Origin: Megamerina dolium
Taxonomy: Eukaryota > Arthropoda > Insecta > Diptera > Megamerinidae
Direction: 5' to 3'
Length of the DNA: 64,000 nucleotides
NCBI GenBank assembly: GCA_963854835.1
Contig: OY978525.1
Coordinates: forward strand, 109,500,917 to 109,564,916
Part shown: piece after piece, positions 31,101 to 37,083 of the stretch
How the letters are laid out: the number at the start of each line of letters is the position of its first letter
Numbering within the stretch: position 1 is the stretch's first letter
Made by a program: the position numbers and the translations under genes
Notes under the pieces: generated by a model
Databases searched by the model: none
What the model saw: the letters and a program-made list of their open reading frames with translations, nothing else
Told to the model about the DNA's origin: nothing

Positions 31101-34100
31101 TTCTATCTCTTTTTTCGCAACAATTTTTGACAGCCGAGGGACCAGCACCAGAAGTCATAGTTACAAAACCATCACCAGATCAGCAAATTGTATCGATTGG
31201 TTTGAGACCGGAAAATTCTACGCTGGTACATGTTTTGGTGCATAGAGAAAGCGAAGAATACAAAGATGAAGATGAAAGTGGCTGCAATACACCAATGGGC
31301 AACGGATTGGGTTGGTATATTTTTACATTATAAAATATCTGCTGGAAATTGTGAAAGTAGTCCAAGTCATCATTTGCAAAGAAATGAGTGTAAAATATTT
31401 GAATTAACATTGTTCGATTACTGGATTCTGTTAATAATAATTGCAACACTTATTTTGTACAACTATATACAGCAACAATTTATTTAATCAACCCTATTTA
31501 CAATAAATCATTTAATGTACTTGCAACTTTTGCCTCTCATACTGTATCGATGTTTGCGCAATAACGTTTGGGATTCGATTGATTTGCATTCGTCAACACT
31601 GGCTCTATTTATACTCTGTGGCAACACTCTAGAATCTTCCTTTATTGATATTCATTTCAATGCTGCCAATATTCGTGTCATTCACAATAGTGTCAGTCAG
31701 AATAGTGATGAGTAACCAACCATCGATACTCGTTACAATATATTAGACATTGCGATCACTTATATGTATTACAATAAACAATTCATTTGCTATATTCGAG
31801 AAATTGAGTCCTTATGTGAAGATTGAAAATCGGTGGTCTGACTGCCGACAGTTCATTTTTACACTTATATTCCAACACAGCATACTTAATACCTCAGCGG
31901 TTAATATTTGACTTAGACCACTTTAATGATTATTGGTATATATATGTATATATAAATGTAGTAGTGAAAATTTCTATAATCTCCATTACGATTATTGGAA
32001 AGTGAAGTATTTCTGACCCTCTATTTGTTTTCAACAACAATTGTGAATAATTTATTGGTAAATCCCAATCCAACCTCTTCAAAGTCCTCACTATCAACAT
32101 TAACTTCTCAACCTTGCTCCACAACGCTCAAATTTAGAAAAAATAACATATTCCAAGCAATTTACAAAGACTTAAACACAAAAAAAAACACCTGGTGCGG
32201 ATAAAATTACCGGTCAAATGATAAAAGAGCTACCCCCAGCTTCAGTAATTCATCCATGCACATTTTCAATGCTATCCTTCGTATTAAACGTTTTAGGAAA
32301 TAAACGCGAAGGAGTTATTTTTGAAAGTCTTTCTTGCTGTCAAGTCTAGCGAATTTTTCACGACTTTCTAATGTCACCGCCATAACTCCTTCTCGATTAT
32401 GTTCTAAAACTCTTTTGGATACACTAGCCAGCAATTGAACAATTCTTTCCGTTCCTTGTATGTGTACTGGAATTTTCGGATCAGGCAGCGGTGGATCAAT
32501 GTCTTCTAAATATTGTTGTAGATATTCATAAGGAATATTTCGAGTGAATGGTGGTTCGAATAAGATTGAATTATCATTCATGTCAATCATATTCGTAAAA
32601 TCTGTGTAATTGAAGTTTATGATAGGCTTTTTATAAACTCTCAGTAGCATCGGATCTTCCACATGGTTACGGTAGTGTAAAATTTTTTTTAGAGCTAAGT
32701 CGCGTATTTTTTTTTCATCGTCGAACAACATTGCCAATAAAATGTTTTCTGAATGAGCATAATACGAGTTTTCTTTAACAACATTATTTACAATTTGGCT
32801 TAAATTCGAATGCAAATATTGAGTCCAACGTATGAATTTATAAAATAATACACTACCGTGCACGACAGAGTTGTAATATTTAATATTGAAGTACATTGGC
32901 GTATATACTTTAATTATATAGTTTGCCAGAATTTTTAAATTTGTAGATGGCTTGTTGGCTGTCACATATAACCGTAATAATCTACTGGCCTTGGTGAGCC
33001 AACGAGAATGTGCTATTGGCCCTGGTTTAATGTTGGCCAAATCCGCCAAAACCTCACCAGAAGAAATTGCAAGCGCCATTTTGTACAAGTACATTGCGTC
33101 GGTAGTTAATTCAACAGCACTTAAATCAGGTATATTTTCCAGAGTGATAATCTCAAAATCGTTTACCGCCTAAAAATAGAAGAGATTAGATGAATTAAAT
33201 ACAATTTTATCATTTAAATTCGAACACATTACTTGAGAAATACGATTCAAAATAGTAATACAAATTTAAAAAAATTACATACCGGAACATTATCACAAGT
33301 TTCTATTTGTTTGCTCAACGTTCCGGTTGTCGTTCGTGGTCCAGTGGTGGATGATTTCTCCAAAGTGTCAAACAAATGCCGTAACGGAAGCTCGTTAAAG
33401 TGGAGAAGGCACACAAACCAATGCAGTGGTCTGTTTAACTGCATTTCGAATCATCGCAAAATTCCATTTCTTATGCCAGTATTTGCTCGCTCACCATCAC
33501 AGCATATGCCAATCAAAGAATCTAGAGACATTGCTTTGTTGATGAAAAATTCGTTCAATTTGATGACTTTGTGTTCAGAATCTTCATTTTCTACTTTTAT
33601 GTAACCTAATAATTGGGAATGTGGTTCCTTTAAAACAACTAGGTGAGGTTCTTTCACCATCCTTGGATGAAATTTGTTATCGATTTTTTCCATCGTTAAA
33701 GAATCATTTTTTCTGCCGTCGAATGAAAATGCAATTAAATTGGAAGCATCATACCGATTATGAAGCACTTTTTGTCTACATTTAACTTTTTCTCTACGAA
33801 CTTTAGACTTGTCCATAATGACAAGATTGCCATGACCATCTTTGACGCCAATGTCTTCCATAAGAGATGTTGCCAATGCTGATGCTATTCTATCTGACAC
33901 ACCAAATCTGTCACACATCATAGCAAACTTGAAAGCATCGTATCTGGGTGTATATGGTCCTCGTTTCGTTTGAGATGCATTTTGTGCTTCTACTAAATGT
34001 GTACTATGCTCATAATCACTTTCCTGGTCTTCTTCTGGCACGTATGTTAGACCCTGGCTCTCTTCAATTGTTTCTATTATTGTAGATGTAGGTGCTTGCT

Positions 34101-36945
34101 CTTCAATTTCTGTCTGGTATTCCGGTATCGTAGATCTTCTGTCATTATGTTGATCCATCATAAACTCTTTCAACTCTTCTGGAATCATTCCACATGAGCA
34201 TAGAGCAGCTTTCAAGTCACATTTACATTTCCCAATGTAAAATAATTCTTTTATGGATCGTAAGAAAGATGTGAGACTGGAGCCTTTTGCTTTGCATTTA
34301 TCTGCAGTGTAGTATTTGTCAAGCAAGGTATTCAATTTTCTAACAATATTTCGTTTGCATATAATTTCAATATTTAGTTTGCTCCAAATTCCAATCAATT
34401 TGTCTGTCACTTGAGGAGTAAATGTTTTATATGAAAACATTTTACTTTGCATTTTAGCACGTTCGGCCAAGAAAAAATAGCATCTTAAAATATCCTGTTT
34501 ATTTGGCAGATTCAGACCAGTCAAATCAGAAGACATACCAAAAGCAGGAACATCGTGAGAAGGCATATGTTTCAAACTACTTTCGGTACTTACTGATGTT
34601 GGTGCGGCTTGTGATGTTGACGGCAATAGATCCATGTTTAAAATTAAATATTAATTAATTAATTTATAAATATTAAGATTTTCCAGCTAGATTTTGAGGT
34701 TTTCTTCCTTCAAAAGCTGGTAAAAATGTGATTTAGGTCTTAGCTTGAAATCTATCGATTTTATTTTTAGAAAAGCTGGAAAAAGGAACAAAATGTATGG
34801 AATATGATTTAACAATTTATAATTCGAGTATGTATTTTGAATATATTCAATACAAAGTCAAAAATTCGTCTATTTCCACAACAGTATCGTATATTTTTCC
34901 AAAAAAATGTACGAAAGCGCCCTCTGGCGGCACTCAAAAATAAAAATTAATGTCAAAAATGGATTCCGCGACCCAAAAAACCCCCACATACACATTTGGC
35001 TAAAGGAAATAGCATTTTTTTGCCTCTATTCTCGAATATTTCTAGAAAAAATACCTATTTTGACCCACCCTACTATACATTCATATCGACCGTTGCTGAT
35101 GATACGGCAATATTGTACTCTCTCTCTCTCTATCTAACCCGATAGAAGCTACTAAGCTCCTGCAGACTCATCTCGGTTTTCTCAAAATCTGGTTAGCAAA
35201 ATGGCGCATAAAAGTCAATGAATCAAAGAGTGTACATGTAACCTTCACACTAAGACTAGATACATGTCCCCCACCTAAAATAAATGGCCAATCAGATCCA
35301 CAATGTTCCTCAACAAAGTTCTTGGGTATTCACCTCGACAGAAGGTTGACCTGGAACAATCACATAGAGGCAAAGAAAACTCAGATCAAGCTAAAAATTA
35401 CTTAGTTTTGTTGGCTGTTACAAAAAGTTGGATCTCAAATACAAAGTGCTATTATATAAAGCAATCCTGAAGCCAATCTGGACTTATCGTATTCAGTTAT
35501 GCACCGCATCTCTCTCAAACATCGAAAAATTGCAGCGAATACAATCCCAGTACCTGCGAATTATTGTAAACGCGCCTTGGTATATAACGAACGTTAACAT
35601 CCATGGAGATTTGAATGTTCGTTCAAAAAGTGGATGCATCAAAACTTCCCAATCAAGTTCCGTCAATTTGTTCCGAGTCATCAGAGATATGTGTGGCTTG
35701 GCATTGTCATGATGATGCACAACTGCTTATCTGTTGGCCAATTTTGATCATATTTCCTTGATTACTACTTTCAAGTGGTCGCATCATGAGCAATAGAGAT
35801 CAGAATTAATCGTTTTACGAGTTTGTAGCAACTCGTAACAGAACAATTTCCTTCCAATCACATCAAATACTCAACTTAACCTTGTTTGCTGTCAATCCAG
35901 TCTTTGAAGTCATTTTTGAAGAGCCACCAGCCTTTGATCATGATTGTTTGGATGATTCTTCTATGAAATCAATTTTTCATCGTCCTTTCGTCATTTCACT
36001 TCAAAAATTGTTCGATTTCGTTGCGTTTCGACGGCCATCTTTATAAGTCCTTTATAAATCTTATAAGTCAGTTTACCATCCACGATTGCACAGTCCTAAA
36101 AGAGTCCTAAATATGACATCAAAAGGAATGAATTCTATTTTTTTTAGTTTACATATGAGGGAATGTTATAAAGAACGTTCGCATATCCGAAAAATACAAA
36201 AACTTTCAAAATTTTTCTGTACATTTTCTAATAAACACTGAAACTTTAAAATTATGAGTCATACAAACTAGTGATTTTTGGACCGAATTTTATTTTGACA
36301 CTGATTACTCCCGCTAAGAAGTTAATCGTTTAACAGAATAAACAGAATACCTAAATAATCAAGTCAATGACAATATATTTAAGTTTATAGGATCTTCCGC
36401 CACTATAGTTAAGTATCTTGTGAGAATGATTTATTTATTAATAAATTTTGTTTTCTTTGTTGATAGAAAAATACAAACCACCTCAAATACGAATTAGTCC
36501 TGGTTCAGATGACATATGCATGGATGAGCTTGTCACAGGTCGATCACCGATTGTACAAATTATGGTCGACAGTCCTAAAGATCCACCGCGAGGTGATTTT
36601 TCGCAAGAATATGAAATGCCAGAAGATCATCGAACACAATATGTGCCCGAAGAGGAGACTGATCAGACTATAAGAACAACGGCCGATGATAGCGGTGCAT
36701 CGAAGAGCATCGATGAAGCACCAATTGATGTCAACATACAAGGTGACACATCAAAAGTGTTCTACGATTATAATCCTGATGATGCAAACGAAATTGTGTT
36801 GCTTGAAACTCTTGAAACAACCGAAAGCGATATGGCAAGAGAATCGCCATCACGCAACATACCACCAATATCAGTTGTAGATGCAACAGTGCAATCATCT
36901 GATCAATCTTCAGCTTCAGATGAAGACATCGCTAAAATTAGATGA
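15..36945 (+). CDS. NaCP60E: NaCP60E/DSC1-type voltage-gated cation channel, 3' half (15 exons, 5' end outside window)
   Basis: Four-domain sodium-channel-like pore protein of the plasma membrane in excitable cells; only the II-III linker, domain III, domain IV and C-terminal tail are here. Exons: 15-2359, 2427-2754, 4181-4281, 9228-9402, 9580-9876, 10261-10415, 16005-16138, 19103-19772, 19833-20192, 21965-22073, 22142-22323, 28657-28775, 30863-30994, 31134-31310, 36467-36945. All junctions are GT/AG, phases match, and the summed length is 5,763 nt (1,920 codons plus TGA). The domain III pore reads TFEGW (Glu where Para has Lys) and the domain IV pore TSAGW. This is the E and A of the DEEA filter that marks DSC1/BSC1 channels, which in the fly family are calcium-preferring. 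The inactivation motif is MFL. Domain I and II pore residues are not in the window. Introns of 5-6 kb are filled with transposons. Confidence 0.95.
151..235 (+). repeat. CAG/CAA glutamine-codon repeat
   Basis: An imperfect CAA/CAG tract inside the II-III linker exon gives a run of ten Gln and a second Gln-rich stretch. It is likely length-polymorphic. Confidence 0.9.
2427..2754 (+). CDS. NaCP60E: Channel exon: domain III S1-S2 to start of S3
   Basis: Codon split CA|C joins it to the linker exon. It encodes an [17 protein letters not shown] S1, the acidic loop, S2 ([13 protein letters not shown]) and the start of S3 ([12 protein letters not shown]), ending in phase 0 before GTAAGT. Confidence 0.95.
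2839..4054 (+). mobile_element. mariner element with both terminal repeats, inactive
   Basis: Flanked by TA (2837-2838 and 4055-4056). Terminal inverted repeats start CCAGGTRTACAAGCTTAA. Length is 1,216 bp. Transposase from about 3011: the N-terminus is frameshifted near 3130, then a 190-codon frame (3135-3707), then a TGA at 3705-3707, then 3726-3977. DD34D motifs remain: [12 protein letters not shown] and [12 protein letters not shown]. It sits in the intron before channel exon 4181. Confidence 0.92.
3135..3977 (+). pseudogene. mariner transposase, broken by nonsense and frameshift
   Basis: It retains the HTH linker (TQQAIS), the three catalytic Asp motifs and the C-terminus (LPERWEKC). 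It is disrupted by a TGA directly after HDNAPSHR (3705-3707), and the N-terminal part at 3011-3130 is in another frame. Confidence 0.88.
4181..4281 (+). CDS. NaCP60E: Channel exon: domain III S3 end and S4 voltage sensor
   Basis: Short exon with repeated Arg every third residue ([16 protein letters not shown]), the S4 voltage sensor. It follows acceptor ttgattacag and ends CG|GTAAGT, splitting an Arg codon with the next exon. Confidence 0.95.
4282..5439. other. Intron, no gene seen
   Basis: AT-rich intron sequence with short ORFs only and small A/T runs. I see no recognisable element. Confidence 0.6.
5448..6360 (-). mobile_element. LINE fragment (3' end), antisense in intron
   Basis: On the - strand it ends in a (TAAG)n-like tail next to the conserved terminus at 5458-5475. 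Its C-terminal residues include RWKDQV and [12 protein letters not shown], the end of an insect non-LTR reverse transcriptase also present at 16310-17760 and 37870-38640. Upstream pieces match the finger/palm region ([10 protein letters not shown]). Several frameshifts; it is not functional. Confidence 0.75.
6361..7689. other. Intron, no gene seen
   Basis: AT-rich. Small ORFs lack recognisable motifs. It contains a (TAAATAA)n-like patch at about 7300-7340. Confidence 0.5.
7690..8588 (-). mobile_element. Truncated mariner (SETMAR-like family)
   Basis: The 5' terminal repeat is at the right (reads TAAGGCGTAGTAAAAAG on -), followed by TA. It is the same family as 27024-28230. Transposase pieces on -: [42 protein letters not shown] and KSGSL near the first catalytic Asp. 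The C-terminal end is missing; homology stops near 7690, after the FHQDN region. Confidence 0.85.
8589..9227. other. Intron end, no gene seen
   Basis: AT-rich with a (TG)n run at about 8952-8976. Confidence 0.6.
8952..8976. repeat. (TG)n microsatellite
   Basis: Uninterrupted TG dinucleotides in an intron. Confidence 0.9.
9228..9402 (+). CDS. NaCP60E: Channel exon: domain III S4-S5, S5 and turret
   Basis: Starts G|TGG after attccag. It contains the S4-S5 linker [12 protein letters not shown]5 ([20 protein letters not shown]) and the start of the extracellular turret with a Cys. It ends in phase 0 at ACG|GTTAGT. A 4.9-kb intron precedes it. Confidence 0.95.
9580..9876 (+). CDS. NaCP60E: Channel exon: domain III pore loop and S6
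   Basis: The first codon is GAG after cacatacag. The P-loop reads [14 protein letters not shown], giving Glu at the filter position. S6 follows ([21 protein letters not shown]), then the start of the III-IV linker. It ends AAG|GTAAGA in phase 0. Confidence 0.95.
10143..10194. repeat. (TA)n microsatellite
   Basis: About 25 TA dinucleotides followed by a T run, 65 bp before the inactivation-linker exon, within the intron. Confidence 0.92.
10261..10415 (+). CDS. NaCP60E: Channel exon: III-IV inactivation linker
   Basis: Encodes the fast-inactivation gate region [19 protein letters not shown], with MFL at the position of IFM (vertebrate) or MFM (Para), then the lead-in to domain IV S1. It ends AG|GTAAAC, splitting an Arg codon. 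Confidence 0.95.
10416..11379. other. Intron, no gene seen
   Basis: AT-rich with T runs and TATG repeats. The stretch at 11060-11340 has weak antisense mariner-like pieces but nothing firm. Confidence 0.5.
11380..11978 (-). mobile_element. LINE 3' fragment, antisense
   Basis: Read on -: [20 protein letters not shown], then an ALYG-like region, then [12 protein letters not shown] and [12 protein letters not shown]. This order is that of the C-terminus of an RTE/CR1-like insect retrotransposon polyprotein. Stops and frameshifts throughout. Confidence 0.65.
11979..12062 (-). repeat. Dispersed repeat 'ATGTGG', fragment
   Basis: Same start as 13224-13500, 39180-39445 and 56602-56830: a simple tail, then ATGTGG, then CCCAAAGGGCTCTTTRGCCGA. 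This copy is cut off after about 85 bp. Confidence 0.65.
12080..13175 (-). mobile_element. mariner relic
   Basis: Transposase pieces on -: a 95-codon frame (12309-12593) with [19 protein letters not shown] and the second catalytic Asp ([11 protein letters not shown]), then N-terminal parts at 12680-13090 ([18 protein letters not shown]). Many stops. It is related to 23147-24414 but diverged. I could not pair its ends exactly. Confidence 0.75.
13224..13500 (-). repeat. Dispersed repeat 'ATGTGG', longest copy
   Basis: Starts TATGTGGCAATTATAAG. It is highly similar to 39180-39445 across about 260 bp, including TTTGTCACAAAGTTCTTTT and the CTTTTCCATGGCAAAT block. On the - strand it would end in the ATGTGG terminus plus a simple repeat, as the LINEs here do, suggesting a SINE or LINE 3' end. 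Confidence 0.7.
13501..14460. other. Intron, no gene seen
   Basis: AT-rich, with no recognisable coding or repeat ends. Confidence 0.5.
14461..14692 (+). mobile_element. Internally deleted mariner remnant
   Basis: Encodes [13 protein letters not shown] (first catalytic Asp region) joined directly to the C-terminus ([17 protein letters not shown]), so about 150 residues with the other two catalytic residues are deleted. A MITE inserted right after its stop codon. Confidence 0.7.
14693..15208. mobile_element. MITE with near-perfect 37-bp terminal inverted repeats
   Basis: Left end 14693-14729 and right end 15172-15208 are inverted copies with one mismatch in 37, starting TAGCCTAGACAGACGGCAGC. 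The terminal TA is the likely target duplication (Tc1/mariner style). About 510 bp, with no transposase ORF. It lies at the end of a mariner remnant. Confidence 0.9.
15209..16004. other. Intron end, no gene seen
   Basis: AT-rich with T runs; no element recognised. Confidence 0.6.
16005..16138 (+). CDS. NaCP60E: Channel exon: domain IV S1 and start of S2
   Basis: A|TTC continues the Arg codon. S1 reads [20 protein letters not shown], then S2 begins ([10 protein letters not shown]). The donor is G|GTAAGT. A 5.6-kb intron with mariner relics, a LINE fragment and a MITE lies upstream. Confidence 0.95.
16310..17760 (-). mobile_element. LINE fragment with reverse transcriptase, antisense
   Basis: On -: [39 protein letters not shown], the catalytic YADD box ([12 protein letters not shown]), then [13 protein letters not shown] and the C-terminal [19 protein letters not shown] and [16 protein letters not shown]. 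It is the longest copy of the family also at 5448 and 37870. At least five frame breaks. The 3' terminus (ATGTGGCC) faces 16310-16325. It lies in the intron before channel exon 19103. Confidence 0.88.
17830..18990 (-). mobile_element. mariner relic (mauritiana-like)
   Basis: Transposase pieces on -: [33 protein letters not shown], the 109-codon frame 18373-18702 ([41 protein letters not shown]), and the end at about 18020-18050 ([12 protein letters not shown]). The second and third catalytic motifs are lost to a deletion or decay. Confidence 0.78.
19103..19772 (+). CDS. NaCP60E: Channel exon: domain IV S2-S6
   Basis: Contains S3, the S4 sensor ([20 protein letters not shown]), the S5 region, the P-loop [12 protein letters not shown] (Ala at the filter position) and S6 ([17 protein letters not shown]). 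It ends TCA AA|GTAAGT. The coding sequence is uninterrupted despite transposons in both flanking introns. Confidence 0.96.
19833..20192 (+). CDS. NaCP60E: Channel exon: proximal C-tail with EF-hand-like and IQ region
   Basis: Follows S6. It has the EF-hand-like fold region conserved in sodium channels ([17 protein letters not shown]) and an IQ-type calmodulin-binding stretch ([14 protein letters not shown]). It ends CG|GTAAGT. Confidence 0.94.
20193..20738. other. Intron, no gene seen
   Basis: Unremarkable intron sequence. Confidence 0.5.
20740..21720 (+). mobile_element. DD41D mariner-like relic with internal duplication
   Basis: Transposase pieces: a start ([19 protein letters not shown]), then a jump to [33 protein letters not shown], and the end [21 protein letters not shown]. 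These match the DD41D (rosa) branch of IS630/Tc1/mariner. About 160 bp is duplicated in tandem (about 21003-21150 and 21163-21297). The HTH-to-catalytic part is deleted, and there are many stops. Confidence 0.75.
21965..22073 (+). CDS. NaCP60E: Channel exon: C-tail
   Basis: G|ATC completes the Arg codon. It encodes [14 protein letters not shown] and [10 protein letters not shown], and ends CAG|GTTGAG in phase 0. It matches the DSC1 tail as I recall it. Confidence 0.88.
22142..22323 (+). CDS. NaCP60E: Channel exon: C-tail, Ser/Arg-rich
   Basis: Begins GTT AGC CGT after tttttgattttag and encodes a Ser/Arg cluster, then [15 protein letters not shown]. It ends AAG CG|GTATTA; the donor is weak, but the phase fits the next exon. 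Confidence 0.88.
22324..23146. other. Intron, no gene seen
   Basis: AT-rich. Small ORFs (for example 22406-22666) carry no motifs. Confidence 0.55.
23147..24414 (+). mobile_element. mariner element, complete ends, decayed transposase
   Basis: TA at 23145-23146 and 24415-24416. Terminal repeats start CGAGGGCGGTYCCAGAACTA. Coding pieces: [24 protein letters not shown] N-terminus, [25 protein letters not shown] (first Asp lost: MEE for MDE), [19 protein letters not shown] and [10 protein letters not shown]. The third catalytic region is damaged by a deletion at 24188. It is the same family as 41350-42613. Confidence 0.92.
24510..25690 (+). mobile_element. mariner relic (mauritiana-like) with tandem duplication
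   Basis: N-terminus [14 protein letters not shown] at about 24606, then [39 protein letters not shown] and [19 protein letters not shown]. The segment at 25411-25485 is repeated 104 bp later (25515-25588). Many frameshifts. It lies about 100 bp from the previous mariner, in the same orientation. Confidence 0.82.
25691..27021. other. Intron, no gene seen
   Basis: AT-rich. A 60-codon ORF at 26544-26726 has no recognisable motif. Confidence 0.5.
27024..28230 (+). mobile_element. mariner element (SETMAR-like family) with both ends
   Basis: TA at 27022-27023 and 28231-28232. Ends read TCAGGTGTAGTAAAAAG and TAAGGTCTAGTAAAAAG, and the match continues through AAATCCATTA. Length 1,207 bp. Transposase: [74 protein letters not shown] and [11 protein letters not shown]. 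It is broken by frameshifts near 27300 and 27465 and a stop at 27816. Confidence 0.92.
27512..28141 (+). pseudogene. mariner transposase remnant (catalytic half)
   Basis: Two consecutive frames, 27512-27817 and 27827-28141, hold the catalytic half. Asp1 (TGDQKW) and Asp2 (HQDNV) are present. The third motif reads [11 protein letters not shown]. There is a TAG at 27815-27817 between them and a short internal deletion before SREACENRL. Confidence 0.85.
28231..28656. other. Intron end, no gene seen
   Basis: AT-rich, with T runs before channel exon 28657. Confidence 0.55.
28657..28775 (+). CDS. NaCP60E: Channel exon: C-tail
   Basis: C|GGT AGC after ttttaaag. It encodes [20 protein letters not shown], as in DSC1, and ends AAA A|GTAATT. 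It is separated from the previous exon by 6.3 kb holding four mariner-type insertions or relics. Confidence 0.88.
28934..30584 (-). mobile_element. Tc1-like transposon with IR/DR ends, nearly intact
   Basis: TA at 28932-28933 and 30585-30586. Outer repeats start CAGTGGCTCMCAGCTTATTT at both ends. Inner copies of the GCTTATTTCGTACAGT core sit at about 29136-29157 and, inverted, at 30363-30384, giving the IR/DR layout of Tc1-family transposons. Length 1,651 bp. It is the best preserved element here apart from the transposase lesions listed separately. Confidence 0.93.
29195..30213 (-). pseudogene. Tc1-like transposase, one frameshift and one nonsense
   Basis: ATG at 30213 ([20 protein letters not shown]). 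Paired HTH DNA-binding domains occupy residues about 1-115. Catalytic motifs are [11 protein letters not shown] (first Asp), [11 protein letters not shown] (second Asp) and [10 protein letters not shown] (Glu): DD34E. The frame is lost at about 29437 by a one-base shift, and TAG at 29372-29374 replaces the Trp expected after ENL. The terminal stop is TAA at 29195-29197. Only two lesions suggest recent activity. Confidence 0.9.
30585..30862. other. Intron, no gene seen
   Basis: AT-rich, ending in a C run just before exon 30863. Confidence 0.5.
30863..30994 (+). CDS. NaCP60E: Channel exon: C-tail, Thr-rich
   Basis: GC|ATT after a C-rich tract and aatgcag. It encodes [13 protein letters not shown] and a basic stretch [16 protein letters not shown], and ends G|GTTTGT. 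The other two frames hit stops or give no continuous join. Confidence 0.8.
31134..31310 (+). CDS. NaCP60E: Channel exon: C-tail
   Basis: CC|GAG after ttttgacag gives A-E-G-P-A-P-E-V, then a Pro/Ser/acidic stretch ending NGLG. The donor at 31311 is G|GTTGGT (weak). Phase 1 at its end is compatible with exon 15 and also with candidate exons at 49535 and 56984. Confidence 0.82.
31311..32029. other. Intron, mostly unassigned; possible LINE debris
   Basis: Small ORFs at 31515-31715 and 31823-32005 have no clear motif. The region leads directly into the LINE reverse-transcriptase start at about 32030, so part may belong to it. Confidence 0.4.
32030..32302 (+). mobile_element. Jockey-like LINE, reverse-transcriptase start
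   Basis: Encodes [21 protein letters not shown], then [19 protein letters not shown] and [11 protein letters not shown], typical of the N-terminal RT region of Jockey-clade elements. The match stops at about 32302. The catalytic half appears at 35075-35620, so the stretch between was lost and/or displaced by the inserted transposase gene. Confidence 0.72.
32315..34635 (-). CDS. Two-exon transposase-like protein of unclassified DNA transposon, one internal TGA
   Basis: Exon 1 is 34635-33283 (451 codons, [12 protein letters not shown] start) and exon 2 is 33169-32315 (284 codons plus stop), separated by a canonical GTATGT...TTTTAG intron; total 735 codons. TGA at 33451-33453 (codon 395) breaks exon 1 in frame. 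Features: a Cys cluster ([20 protein letters not shown]), [44 protein letters not shown] and [20 protein letters not shown], an RNase-H-like layout reminiscent of hAT-like transposases. I recall similar uncharacterised proteins in aphids and Hydra. It is inserted in a LINE. One terminus (right) may be the TAGGGTGGGTC sequence near 35065; the other was not found. It could be a transposon copy or a retained gene. Confidence 0.75.
33170..33282 (-). other. Intron of the transposase-like gene
   Basis: A 113-bp intron: donor CCG|GTATGT, acceptor TTTTTAG|GCG. Exons on both sides stay in one frame (ETCDNVP then AVNDFEI). Retention of the intron shows the copy did not arise by retroposition. Confidence 0.8.
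34640..35074. other. 5' flank of the transposase-like gene, possible transposon terminus
   Basis: AT-rich. On - it begins near 35065 with TAGGGTGGGTCAAAATAGG, a plausible DNA-transposon end, just where LINE coding resumes. No matching inverted copy was found near 32303. Confidence 0.4.
35075..35620 (+). mobile_element. Jockey-like LINE, RT catalytic half
   Basis: Encodes [10 protein letters not shown] (YADD-type box), [37 protein letters not shown] and [15 protein letters not shown], the RT thumb and downstream part. Contains frameshifts. It continues the LINE at 32030-32302. Confidence 0.8.
35622..36060 (-). mobile_element. mariner fragment
   Basis: On -: [32 protein letters not shown] (second catalytic Asp) and LDWEVLMHP. 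The N-terminus and third motif are not recognisable. Multiple stops. Confidence 0.65.
36061..36466. other. Intron end, no gene seen
   Basis: AT-rich sequence ending in the acceptor of channel exon 15. Confidence 0.6.
36467..36945 (+). CDS. NaCP60E: Channel terminal exon, to first stop
   Basis: AA|AAA TAC AAA CCA after tgttgatag. It encodes an acidic, Pro/Ser/Thr-rich end of the cytoplasmic tail. The first in-frame stop is TGA at 36943-36945. The frame then remains open, see the separate extension entry. Confidence 0.85.
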
Positions 36946-37083
36946 CCATCACTACATACAGCACCGGTGTCAGAAAGTTCTAGTTCAAGCACCAGTTGCT
37001 GTAGCTCACGTCCAGCATCAAGTTACAGTTCCAGTTCGGAAAATGCAATCGATGCAAAATCGGAAACAATGCATGCTAGTTGA
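36946..37083 (+). CDS. NaCP60E: In-frame Ser-rich extension after TGA: candidate stop-codon readthrough
   Basis: Directly after TGA-C, the efficient readthrough context in insects, the same frame holds 45 codons and then TGA at 37081-37083. The peptide is very Ser-rich (SESSSSSTSCCSS, then SSYSSSSENA). Ser is spelled with mixed TCN and AGY codons, so the protein, not a DNA repeat, looks maintained. Alternatives: a CGA-to-TGA mutation in this individual, an assembly error, or chance. Confidence 0.5.
   Translation, partial: PSLHTAPVSESSSSSTSCCSSRPASSYSSSSENAIDAKSETMHAS

Noticed and set aside
35493..35720. 75-codon ORF on the - strand as one protein
   Set aside because: It fuses a mariner fragment to the antisense of a LINE.
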